From a virus, in the IMG/VR virus record IMGVR_UViG_3300035698_011903, positions 1 to 22,056 of that record: a stretch of 22,056 bases of DNA. One strand, written 5' to 3'. Numbering within the stretch: the first letter of the stretch is position 1; each line of letters begins with the position of its first letter. Positions 1-5,420 of the stretch are shown here, one piece after another. The notes beneath the pieces were generated by a model, which had not been told where the DNA came from, did no database searches, and was given only the letters and a program-made list of their open reading frames with translations. The position numbers were made by a program, and so were the translations under genes.

Positions 1-159
1 AGCAGAAGCATAAGCAGCAGCAGCAGCAGCAGCAGCAGCATGAGCAGCAGCATAAGCATCAGCAGTAGCATAAGCAGCAGCAGCAGCAGCAGCAGCATGA
101 GCAGCAGCATGAGCAGCAGCATAAGCAGCAGCATAAGCATCAGCAGCAGCAGCAGCAGC
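1..159 (-). repeat. GCT-rich triplet repeat coding an AAAY/AAAH-type alanine tract
   Basis: All 53 codons in this stretch belong to the open frame of the gene above. Nearly all alanines use the same codon, GCT. Interruptions by TAT, CAT or GAT fall mostly on a four-codon (12-bp) rhythm. Such a tract can change length by slippage or unequal recombination without breaking the frame. The tract continues beyond the window. Confidence 0.9.
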
Positions 160-603
160 ACTTGACCATTCACTATCAGTTACACTCTCCCCATTAATCT
201 TTCTTTCATATAAATCTGCAACCCTTTGAGTCACATCTTTATCATAAGAATAATTTATTACACCATTCTCTTTATCAACCAATAACCAGTGCATAAACTT
301 AGAAGCAACTAGTGATAAATCACTACCTACTTTTATCATCTTTAAGAATCGTAGCGGAAATTCTTTGGCTATATCATTCGGTAATCCTTCAAAGATAGAA
401 TCCTGTAATCTTGCGATAGCACGAGGTATACCTAGTTCAGTTTCATATGCAGCATGATCAGCACTATGTAAAGTACATCCTACTGCACAACCCTTGCCAC
501 CTTTCCAATACTGCCCTTTTACAATTTCATCAGCATCATAATGAGCTTGCACCCTAGCTATATATTTATCTTTTATCTTTTGGTCGTTATGAAATGCTTT
601 CAT
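1..603 (-). CDS. Phage protein with Imm-5-like N-terminal part and alanine-repeat tail (3' partial)
   Basis: The frame is open from an ATG at 603 to the left edge (201 codons, no stop), so the C-terminus is missing. Residues 1 to about 145 form a compact, non-repetitive part containing KGCAVGCT and HWLLVD. From memory this resembles phage and bacterial proteins annotated as Imm-5-like putative immunity proteins; no homology search was done. The remaining codons (1-159) are almost pure alanine with Tyr, His or Asp about every fourth residue. It is the last gene seen in the leftward early operon, two bases after the preceding stop, so it is probably translated by coupling. Immunity to a toxin is only suggested by the family name; no partner toxin is visible here. 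Coding is certain, function is not. Confidence 0.85.
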   Translation of the reverse strand, partial: MKAFHNDQKIKDKYIARVQAHYDADEIVKGQYWKGGKGCAVGCTLHSADHAAYETELGIPRAIARLQDSIFEGLPNDIAKEFPLRFLKMIKVGSDLSLVASKFMHWLLVDKENGVINYSYDKDVTQRVADLYERKINGESVTDSEWSSAAAAAADAYAAAYAAAHAAAHAAAAAAAAYATADAYAAAHAAAAAAAAAYASA

Positions 604-605
604 TC

Positions 606-917
606 TTATTTTTCCTCTGTGATTTTAACAAGTGAAGGCCATGCCATTTCCAAAGTATCTGCCATGTCTCTAAAAGTTTTGATTGCCCGATTAATATTCG
701 CTTCATTTTCTCTCATTTTCTCAGAACGTTTAAATATCGTAGATAAGTCAATTTCAACGTTATCAAGTTTTAATTGTTCATTATAACGAAGCTGATATTT
801 ACTGACGAGTTCACGCCAACCATCACTATAAAGACTATCAAATCCATATAACTTACAAATCTCATATTCACTCAATTCAGCTAGGTAATTAGCTTTCATA
901 CGCCCTATAATTTTCAT
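606..917 (-). CDS. Hypothetical phage protein, 103 aa
   Basis: I do not recognise a domain. The N-terminus (MKIIGRMKANYLAELSEYEI) reads like a small beta element followed by a helix and a YGF turn. The C-terminal half is charged and helical (KRSEKMRENEANINRAIKTF), which suggests a short coiled coil. It has no membrane segment or signal peptide. The gene ends two bases before the start of the alanine-repeat gene, and the two are in the same leftward operon. The purine-rich stretch upstream of the ATG is only a weak ribosome binding site. Confidence 0.75.
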   Translation of the reverse strand: MKIIGRMKANYLAELSEYEICKLYGFDSLYSDGWRELVSKYQLRYNEQLKLDNVEIDLSTIFKRSEKMRENEANINRAIKTFRDMADTLEMAWPSLVKITEEK

Positions 918-951
918 ACTACTATCTCTCTCTCATTATTTAGTTAGGTGG

Positions 952-1164
952 TTAATCGCCATAATATTCGTCATAATATTCGGACTGCTCTTTGCGCATA
1001 ACTGTAAAGTTAACCCTCCAATCCGCACAGATAACAAATTCCTTTCTACAAGATTCGAATTCAACTAGATGCTCTCCCTCATCATTAACGCTATATAATT
1101 CTGTATCACAATGCACCTCAGTAGTACAAATACCATGGTTACATAGGGGGCAACTAATCAACAT
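952..1164 (-). CDS. Small zinc-ribbon-like protein with a degenerate second knuckle, 70 aa
   Basis: The protein opens with MLISCPLCNHG, a CPxC zinc knuckle. About 30 residues later it has EFESCRKEF, at the place where phage zinc-ribbon proteins usually carry a second CPxC before (K/E)F. Only one of those cysteines remains, so metal binding is uncertain. The C-terminus is acidic and tyrosine-rich (YYDEYYGD). Start: an AAAGGAAAG ribosome binding site lies about 10 bases upstream of the ATG. Its function is unknown. It lies in the distal part of the leftward early operon. Confidence 0.7.
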   Translation of the reverse strand: MLISCPLCNHGICTTEVHCDTELYSVNDEGEHLVEFESCRKEFVICADWRVNFTVMRKEQSEYYDEYYGD

Positions 1165-1206
1165 TTCTTTGCTTTCCTTTCTAATCGGTTAATTCTTGAT
1201 ACTTAC

Positions 1207-1231
1207 GATATGTAAATCATTTTTACATATC
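1207..1231. promoter_or_regulatory. Perfect 10-bp inverted repeat (GATATGTAAA, 5-bp loop) in an intergenic gap
   Basis: The arms GATATGTAAA (1207-1216) and TTTACATATC (1222-1231) are perfectly complementary. They lie in the 181-bp gap between 1164 and 1346, which otherwise holds no gene I can support. The same ten bases occur at 5007-5016, in the leader of the leftward early promoter. It could be a protein-binding site for the downstream genes. The hairpin is AT-rich and has no U-tract, so a terminator is unlikely. Confidence 0.4.
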
Positions 1232-1345
1232 AAAATAACGTGCAAAGAAAAACCGCTTTTCCTTTACATTACCCCATATGCTTTTTACGTTCGGCAGCAG
1301 CATAGGGTTCATACTTCTTAATTTAATGTTATTGATAGAGGAGGG

Positions 1346-1606
1346 CTATGAACTCGCGTTGCAGCACCCACAAGTCTTAGATTCCGACAGTTTATGCAAA
1401 ATATAAACCGCATCTGATCTCTTTAATCCTTTATTTTTCATAATTTCACCCATCTCTTTTCTTACCTTGGTTTCTCCCCATCTAACAGGGCATTCTTCAG
1501 ATGAATATTTCGACCTTCTGCGTTCCAATTCCTGCTTGCACTTTACTAAGTCTAGTTTTATTCCTGTCGGTATACTTTGTGATAATTTATTATAGTCAAT
1601 TGCCAT
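1346..1606 (-). CDS. Hypothetical phage protein, 86 aa
   Basis: A small basic protein with no domain I recognise. The middle is helical and charged (KQELERRRSKYSSEECPVRW), followed by a segment that could form a small helical domain (residues about 50-75). It ends in a cysteine cluster, TCGCCNASS. The ATG overlaps the end of the preceding replication-region gene by 11 bp and lacks a good ribosome binding site, so translational coupling is likely. Confidence 0.7.
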   Translation of the reverse strand: MAIDYNKLSQSIPTGIKLDLVKCKQELERRRSKYSSEECPVRWGETKVRKEMGEIMKNKGLKRSDAVYILHKLSESKTCGCCNASS

Positions 1607-2201
1607 TGATCGGGGTCAAATCTATTAGTTTTTGTAGTTGTTTAATGCGAAACTTAGTTGATTCTTGTATGCTAAAAACCTGCCCTTTTCTTGATTGGTT
1701 AATCGAGTCCCATACCCCTTCATACCCTTCGATTTGCCTTATTAAGTGGCAAGGTGTTGGGCGTGTAGGAAATTTTCTACAATGCTCCTTAAAAGCCTGT
1801 TCTACCAACAGCATTGGGTATTTATGCAAATGGCCATACATACCCTCGCTGTATAGGGTTTTGCCCTCTGTGTGTTTGTAATCGGTAGATGTAAGCTCAA
1901 AGGCTGTAGCTACGATTAATTTGAAATAATCCTTAGCACTAACAAATTGTTTATCAATGACTCCGGAGGTCTTTTTTGCATAGTTTCTACGGTCTTCAAC
2001 TAGTGGTGTTGCAAGTTCAGAACTTAGGTTTTTAACGGCAATAGCAGCTTGCTTTACTGTTATACCATTGCCTTGTATTTCAATATCCTCAAGGTTTTTG
2101 CATTTCCAAAGGTTAGCTTCCAAAATCTTCGCTAAGATCAAGTCCCCAAGAGGATTTTGAGCTGGCTGCTTGATGAGCATTGCCACACAATTTGTTGTCA
2201 T
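1596..2201 (-). CDS. Replication-region protein of unknown function, 201 aa
   Basis: This gene directly follows and overlaps the replication initiator gene, the position usually held by a helicase loader or its partner. The sequence is soluble and mostly helical. Its second half carries KYPMLLVEQAFKEHCRKFPT followed by a Pro-x-Pro turn and a helix; this pattern of an aligned W/YP helix and then (K)FPTP is common in phage replication accessory proteins. I chose the ATG at 2201 over an in-frame TTG at 2213 because GAGGG lies six bases upstream of that ATG. The overlap with the upstream gene is 89 bp. A helicase-loader role is inference from position only. Confidence 0.75.
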   Translation of the reverse strand: MTTNCVAMLIKQPAQNPLGDLILAKILEANLWKCKNLEDIEIQGNGITVKQAAIAVKNLSSELATPLVEDRRNYAKKTSGVIDKQFVSAKDYFKLIVATAFELTSTDYKHTEGKTLYSEGMYGHLHKYPMLLVEQAFKEHCRKFPTRPTPCHLIRQIEGYEGVWDSINQSRKGQVFSIQESTKFRIKQLQKLIDLTPINGN

Positions 2202-2937
2202 AATTACCCTCAATAATTTTGGTTAAATTCTTTGGCTCCAAAACCCAATCAATACTTGCATTCCAGTCCTTTACCCGCCCCATCAGGTAGTTACTTCCAG
2301 CGATTCTGATGCAGCATTCCCGCCAATCATCAAGCGAGTTCTTGAATTCGTGCTTAAGCCTTTTGCGCAGTTTCGGCATTCGTGTATCGGTTAGCTTTAC
2401 CTTCCCAGGGGAGTTTTCCAGTTTTGACCAAACTTCCTCATTCCAAACCTCAATCATTTTTTGAAAGTCGGATCTTGTATGAGTATGTGTATCAGGAGAA
2501 GGAGAATCAGGAATCAGGAGATGTGTATCAGGAGAAGGAGAATCAGCCCGAGTGCTCATGTTTTTTCCTGAAATTACTGGAGTCTCTATAACCTCTTGTT
2601 TTTCCTCAATAATTTCATTAGAGGGGATCTCGCTGTCTTTTTCGTTCTTATGTGGATTTTGGTGTTTACTAAAGTTATTTATTTGTATGTATTTCATACC
2701 ATCAACAGTGTAGCGAGTTATAAAGGAGCGCTCATGTAATTCCTCTAGTAGTCCAGAAATTTCTAGATTGTCATATGGAAGTATTTGCGCTTTGATACGT
2801 TTAGGGCGATCCTCTAGCCTTCCTTCTTTATCAGCAAGCATCCATAAGCCAGGGAAAATATATCTAGCTTCCATACTGCATTCAGCTAATACTTCATTCT
2901 CATATATTCCCGGCTTTATATTTCTAGCTCTAGGCAT
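2113..2937 (-). CDS. Phage replication initiator (lambda O-like organisation)
   Basis: The N-terminal part (residues 1 to about 100) matches the winged-helix N-domain of phage replication proteins: it has MPRARNIKPGIYENEVLAE, GLWMLADKEGRLEDRPKRIK and YIQINNFSKHQNPH. A proline/serine-rich linker with an internal duplication follows (about 110-155). The C-terminal part has the WxxEVW, LTDTRMPKLRKRLK and WNASIDWVLEPKNLTKI blocks typical of this protein type. It would bind the phage origin and recruit the helicase. The start at 2937 has an almost ideal ribosome binding site, GGAGGTGATT, directly before ATG; an upstream in-frame GTG at 2943 is less likely. The gene lies just downstream of the C4-like leader, as the replication genes do in P4. 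Confidence 0.88.
   Translation of the reverse strand: MPRARNIKPGIYENEVLAECSMEARYIFPGLWMLADKEGRLEDRPKRIKAQILPYDNLEISGLLEELHERSFITRYTVDGMKYIQINNFSKHQNPHKNEKDSEIPSNEIIEEKQEVIETPVISGKNMSTRADSPSPDTHLLIPDSPSPDTHTHTRSDFQKMIEVWNEEVWSKLENSPGKVKLTDTRMPKLRKRLKHEFKNSLDDWRECCIRIAGSNYLMGRVKDWNASIDWVLEPKNLTKIIEGNYDNKLCGNAHQAASSKSSWGLDLSEDFGS
2485..2546. repeat. 26-bp direct repeat inside the initiator gene; candidate iteron origin
   Basis: Two identical 26-bp copies lie at 2485-2510 and 2521-2546, with a period of 36 bp. The short motif ATCAGG recurs at 2491, 2506, 2513 and 2527 on the plus strand. The repeat codes the DSPSPDTH linker of the initiator. In lambda the origin iterons sit inside gene O between its two domains, which is the same relative place. 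Whether this is an origin or only a duplicated linker cannot be decided from the sequence. Confidence 0.45.
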
Positions 2938-2995
2938 AATCACCTCCGTAATAAAAAAATATCTTCCAAATCTTTTTCTTGAAAGCTAAACTGTA

Positions 2996-3214
2996 TCATA
3001 ACACCGTCCCGAATATACGGGCGCTGTGCAAAGCTTCCTCATGAGATTGGTTTGTTCTAAAAATATCGCAAACCTTGCGTTCAGACTCCGACATTTTGCA
3101 GAACTCCACAACAACACCAGAAGATTGCTTAGGAGCTTTCTTTTGTTTTTTAACTGCTTGGGTAGGAAAATTGATTATTGCGCACGTATGACGCTTAAGA
3201 TTGATTTTAGACAT
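2996..3214 (-). CDS. Icd/Ash-type small protein downstream of a structured leader, 72 aa
   Basis: The start at 3214 is set by a strong ribosome binding site (AAGGAGACAGTA then ATG). The protein is small and basic, with a Lys/Gln-rich middle (KKQKKAPKQS), a cysteine at EFCKM, and a helical end. The frame stays open upstream for another 78 codons to 3448, and that extension reads through the RNA element. Small genes annotated as Icd-like or Ash family in enterobacterial phages show the same arrangement, with the annotated N-terminus often read from the C4-type RNA. I therefore call only the part after the ribosome binding site. Function is unknown; inhibition of host division is known for P1 Icd but is not shown here. 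Confidence 0.7.
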   Translation of the reverse strand: MSKINLKRHTCAIINFPTQAVKKQKKAPKQSSGVVVEFCKMSESERKVCDIFRTNQSHEEALHSARIFGTVL

Positions 3215-3406
3215 TACTGTCTCCTTTTGGTTTAATGAATTGAGTACCAAGAACATCTTGGTGCTGGGAGCTTCGTACAGTCCAAAAGATACTGCTTGCT
3301 TATTTACCTTGCGGTTTATTACACAAACTCCCAGCCTAAAACTGGGTGCAAAAAAAGCACGCTGACGTGGTGCATAACGCTTTTGGTGGAGATACGAAGC
3401 TCCACC
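3215..3406 (-). ncRNA. C4/P4-CI-like structured immunity RNA leader (candidate)
   Basis: Read on the minus strand, the element begins with a perfect 7-bp hairpin (3400-3406 with 3385-3391, loop of 8). It continues with two small hairpins (3357-3360/3346-3349 and 3342-3346/3330-3334). Near its 3' end is another hairpin (3257-3262/3246-3251), followed by the ribosome binding site of the 72-aa gene. Two long-range complementarities converge on the same downstream segment: 11 bp between 3393-3403 and 3267-3277, and 8 bp between 3328-3335 and 3263-3270. Alternative pairing of an early hairpin with a later target is how C4 RNA of P1/P7 and CI RNA of P4 act. I could not run a covariance search, so the family assignment is inference. 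Confidence 0.5.
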
Positions 3407-3410
3407 TCCC

Positions 3411-3439
3411 ACTATGCCGTAATTGCTTTTTACTGTCAA
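3411..3439 (-). promoter_or_regulatory. Promoter for the structured RNA leader
   Basis: On the minus strand a perfect -35 TTGACA (3434-3439) is followed by a 17-bp spacer and CATAGT (3411-3416), which matches four of six -10 bases. The expected start, six or seven bases on, falls at the first base of the GGTGGAG hairpin of the RNA element. This supports an RNA made independently of the upstream early promoter. Confidence 0.55.
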
Positions 3440-3460
3440 GCTACGCATTCTTCTCTCACC

Positions 3461-3904
3461 TTATTTTTTTAAAACTGGTTGTACGCGAATATCCAGGCAT
3501 GGCTTTTCGCTGTACTTCTTATGAGCTATAATGCTAGTTACTAGGGAGTCATCGCGGTAAACTATGCCGTTCATCCCATCTAACGCACTTTTTATGTAAT
3601 TATCGATATCAGGCTTTTTAGCCGGCAATATATCACCAGACAAAGCCATAGCTTTCTTCTTCTTCGACTTAGTAATGTAACCAGGCATACAAACATAAGC
3701 CGTGATTAAAACGTTCACAGCTTCATCTAAAGGATTACGGCCTTTCATAGAGCAAGCAGCATCACTTCTTATACTACTCTCATAATTACGCGTTTCTTTA
3801 GGGGTATAGATAATAGAGCGACCATCAGCAAGTTTTCCTATTTTGCCTCGGCCCTTTGCAACAGGGTTGCCGTATGTAACAAACCTAACAACACTATTTT
3901 CCAT
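3461..3904 (-). CDS. rusA: RusA-family Holliday junction resolvase
   Basis: This is an endonuclease that cuts four-way DNA junctions, made here with the replication genes. The catalytic block is clear: KPDIDNYIKSALDGMNG at about residues 97-113, then YRDDSLV. It supplies acidic residues D99, D101 and D118/D119 plus K105, in the arrangement of E. coli RusA (D70, D72, K76, D91). The N-terminal strand (VRFVTYGNPVAKGRG) is also typical. The length of 147 aa is usual for phage RusA. The ATG follows a G-rich ribosome binding site. It probably resolves junctions made by the ERF/YqaJ recombination genes on the other early operon. Confidence 0.93.
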   Translation of the reverse strand: MENSVVRFVTYGNPVAKGRGKIGKLADGRSIIYTPKETRNYESSIRSDAACSMKGRNPLDEAVNVLITAYVCMPGYITKSKKKKAMALSGDILPAKKPDIDNYIKSALDGMNGIVYRDDSLVTSIIAHKKYSEKPCLDIRVQPVLKK

Positions 3905-3978
3905 TAGACACCCCCATCTATTTAACTATCTATTGAGCCTTTTAATCACTCATGCTCAGGAGGATTGCAGAACGCCCT

Positions 3979-4242
3979 CTACTTACTATCAAGCTCAGGC
4001 AGCATGCCTAATGCTCTTTTGTATGTATCAAGCAAATATTCAGCTTCTTCAATTTCGCTCTGCTCTTTGGCTCTAAGCTTGATTATTTCCTTAAGGGTTT
4101 TTACATCAAAGCCACTACCTTTAGCTTCTGCAAAAACCTCTTTAATATCCTGGGATATATTTTTCTTCTCTTCTTCTAAACGCTCAATGCGTTCAACAAA
4201 TTGCTTTAAATATTCTGCTGATAATCCGTTGCAGGTATTCAT
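3979..4242 (-). CDS. GapR-family (DUF2312) nucleoid protein
   Basis: The full-length 87-aa match to DUF2312 is visible: [20 protein letters not shown], then [20 protein letters not shown], and the [11 protein letters not shown] end. In Caulobacter, GapR is a dimeric or tetrameric coiled-coil protein that binds AT-rich, overtwisted DNA ahead of moving polymerases and forks. It is essentially an alphaproteobacterial family and so points to the host group. Here it lies between the regulators and the replication genes in the leftward operon, with a strong AAGGAG ribosome binding site. A role in phage replication or in masking host GapR sites is inference. Confidence 0.93.
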   Translation of the reverse strand: MNTCNGLSAEYLKQFVERIERLEEEKKNISQDIKEVFAEAKGSGFDVKTLKEIIKLRAKEQSEIEEAEYLLDTYKRALGMLPELDSK

Positions 4243-4324
4243 TTCCTTCTCCTTTTTGGTTAAATTAAAATTGATTCATGGTCGTATCGAGTTAATAGCA
4301 AGATAGATACGTCACTACCTTTTG

Positions 4325-4624
4325 CTATTCTTGGTTGGTATCTTTTATCATTTTATTTACACTTACGATTGTAAAGTCGTCACCTAAACATGACGCGCTA
4401 GTTACTTCACAGAAAAAATCAACACCTAAAACAGAAGCCATAAAAAAGAATTTATCAATTCTTGGAAGGCTCACTCCATCAAGGTAATCATGTAGCATAG
4501 TCTTGCTTACACCGATTAATTCCGCGTATTTATCCAGCGACATAGATGAAGCTGCATAAGATTGACGCAAAGCATCTCTAAATTTATGCCTAGTAAAGTT
4601 TTCTATTAAATCTAAATTAGCCAA
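4325..4624 (-). CDS. XRE-type helix-turn-helix regulator, 99 aa
   Basis: Residues about 28-70 form an HTH of the Cro/C1 type: MSLDKYAELIGVSKTMLHDY is followed by LDGVSLPRIDKFFFMASVLGVD. The start is a TTG at 4624, preceded by a perfect AAGGAGG about ten bases upstream. An internal ATG at Met28 would truncate the domain and has no such site. It is the second regulator of the leftward early operon and could act on the nearby operators. Ligand and target are unknown. Confidence 0.82.
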   Translation of the reverse strand: MANLDLIENFTRHKFRDALRQSYAASSMSLDKYAELIGVSKTMLHDYLDGVSLPRIDKFFFMASVLGVDFFCEVTSASCLGDDFTIVSVNKMIKDTNQE

Positions 4625-4659
4625 GGACTCTTTCCCTCCTTGCCGATATAATTACGGCT

Positions 4660-4773
4660 ATGAAAAATGAAGACATTAAGTTAATATTTTATGGAAGCTC
4701 TTGCTGTTACTATCCCTCTTGGGTGGTATATAGCCTTGCTGCTACAAGGTGGTTAGCAGAAAAAGAGGCTTAG
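4660..4773 (+). CDS. Possible leaderless 37-aa micro-protein, antisense to the operon
   Basis: The ATG lies eight bases after a perfect TATAAT (4647-4652), so a transcript could start at or near the A of the ATG. There is no ribosome binding site. The peptide starts MKNEDIKLIFYGSSCCYYPS and ends WLAEKEA. It fills the 145-bp gap between two minus-strand regulators and ends four bases inside the 3' end of the 71-aa gene. The -35 (AGGACT) is poor. It may be chance. Confidence 0.25.
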   Translation: MKNEDIKLIFYGSSCCYYPSWVVYSLAATRWLAEKEA

Positions 4774-4985
4774 ATTGCCTTTTCAACAGGAAACCAATGT
4801 ATAATTAATATTTCCCCTCCTGTTGACTCTTCAATCTCAATCTTTTTTTTGTCAGAAGGTGAGCGCTCGCCGTTTATATAGCGACGAACTGTTTCTTTGG
4901 AGCAGCCTATTAAGGTTCCGATATCTTCCTTCCCTTCCCTTTCAACCATTCTCTTTAATAATTGCCTTGCAGGTATATTTTTCAT
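4770..4985 (-). CDS. Cro-like small DNA-binding regulator, 71 aa
   Basis: The protein has a compact HTH: ARQLLKRMVEREGKEDIGTL leads into IGCSKETVRRYINGERSP, then IEESTGGEI. The final IExxTGGE pattern is the hallmark of lambdoid Cro and YdaS-like repressors after their recognition helix. It is the first gene of the leftward early operon, whose promoter contains two operator palindromes, so autorepression is likely. The start has AAGG five bases before ATG. It is the best candidate in this window for the protein that reads the AACACC operators; that link is inference. Confidence 0.82.
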   Translation of the reverse strand: MKNIPARQLLKRMVEREGKEDIGTLIGCSKETVRRYINGERSPSDKKKIEIEESTGGEILIIHWFPVEKAI

Positions 4986-5019
4986 GAGTCCTTAACCTTG
5001 TTATTTGATATGTAAAAAG

Positions 5020-5048
5020 ATAACACCACATTGGTGCTAAAATGTCAA
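5020..5048 (-). promoter_or_regulatory. Leftward early promoter (pL-like)
   Basis: On the minus strand: -35 TTGACA (5043-5048), 17-bp spacer, -10 TGTTAT (5020-5025). The spacer contains one operator palindrome. Transcription would start near 5013 and read the Cro-like gene after a short leader of about 28 bases. The 23 bases after the -35 agree with the rightward promoter at 18 positions. Confidence 0.75.
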
Positions 5049-5074
5049 TAACTATTTAACACCTAAACGGCGTT
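5022..5074. promoter_or_regulatory. Two operators of the leftward promoter
   Basis: Operator 1 is AACACC-ACATT-GGTGCT at 5022-5038, inside the promoter spacer and touching the -10. Operator 2 is AACACC-TAAAC-GGCGTT at 5058-5074, just upstream of the -35. Both have 6-bp half sites around 5 bp. Their centres are 36 bp apart, close enough to three helical turns for cooperative dimer binding. Repressor bound at operator 1 would block polymerase. Confidence 0.7.
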
Positions 5075-5101
5075 AGTTTACTAGGGTAAATTAGTGTAAT
5101 T

Positions 5102-5355
5102 ATGAATTATGGTAAAAAATTTGATTAAACAATTTCCAGCCTAAGAATTCTACCACCCAAAACAAGCCCAGCCAAAAGTGTGAAGTTATAAATCTAGAGC
5201 AAGCCTCTGAATTTTCTAAACTACAAGAAATATTAAATCTTCCTAAATGCCCTAAGGTAAGATTCTGCCTTTTTTCTCAAAAAAATAATCCTTATGAGTG
5301 CTCTGGTTTTGAAAAATGCCGAAAAAACAAGGCTTTGTTTGATTATTTTAACTAG
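5102..5355 (+). pseudogene. Small cysteine-rich gene broken by a one-base frameshift (or lacking a normal start)
   Basis: From 5125 to 5355 a 76-codon frame is open and protein-like, with KCPKVRFCLFSQKNNPYECS and FEKCRKNKALFDYF; four cysteines could bind metal. It has no ATG, GTG or TTG near its start. The ATG at 5102 opens another frame that stops at 5126. One extra T near 5125 would join the two into an intact 84-aa protein. So it is either a frameshift mutation or assembly error, a recoded gene, or a remnant. It lies exactly between the two early promoters, where lambda-type phages keep their repressor, but no HTH is visible. A second ATG at 5109 in the third frame would need a shift near 5135. 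Confidence 0.5.
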
Positions 5356-5365
5356 GTTAAGCAGT

Positions 5366-5418
5366 AAAACACCTTTTTGGTGTTTTTATTGTTGACACTA
5401 AAGCACCAATATGGTGTA
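5366..5418. promoter_or_regulatory. Two operators of the rightward promoter
   Basis: Operator 3 at 5368-5384 is AACACC-TTTTT-GGTGTT, a perfect palindrome that extends to 8-bp arms (5366-5373 and 5379-5386). Operator 4 at 5402-5418 is AGCACC-AATAT-GGTGTA, inside the promoter spacer. Their centres are 34 bp apart. They mirror the pair at the leftward promoter in both position and sequence. Confidence 0.72.
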
Positions 5419-5420
5419 AT
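5392..5420 (+). promoter_or_regulatory. Rightward early promoter (pR-like)
   Basis: A perfect -35 TTGACA (5392-5397), a 17-bp spacer and -10 TGTAAT (5415-5420, five of six bases). The start would fall near 5427, leaving a leader of about 26 bases with a GAGGAA ribosome binding site before the first gene at 5453. An operator fills the spacer, so a bound repressor would shut the promoter. Confidence 0.8.

Noticed and set aside
1-159. Repeat array as a CRISPR
   Set aside because: The units are triplets or 12-mers within an open reading frame with no unique spacers.
1282-1330. Short minus-strand peptide frame (YEPYAAAERKKHMG-like) in the 1165-1345 gap
   Set aside because: No start codon or ribosome binding site and only about 17 codons; perhaps a gene remnant but not supportable.
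1501-1881. 126-codon plus-strand frame
   Set aside because: It is antisense to two minus-strand genes that have ribosome binding sites and coupling; composition is leucine/serine-rich without domain features. A shadow frame.
3215-3448. N-terminal extension of the 72-aa gene to a 150-codon protein starting at 3448
   Set aside because: The strong ribosome binding site is at 3214, and the upstream part coincides with a promoter and a structured RNA element, so I treat it as non-coding leader although the frame is open.
4294-4329. Inverted repeat AATAGCAA/TTGCTATT with a 20-bp spacer at the end of the 99-aa XRE gene
   Set aside because: The loop is long, the stem AT-rich and no U-tract follows, so there is no good case for a terminator or operator.
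5366-5390. Perfect palindrome followed by T-rich sequence, as a Rho-independent terminator
   Set aside because: It matches the operator consensus shared with three other sites and lies at a fixed distance from the -35. The stem is weak in GC. A dual role is possible but not needed.
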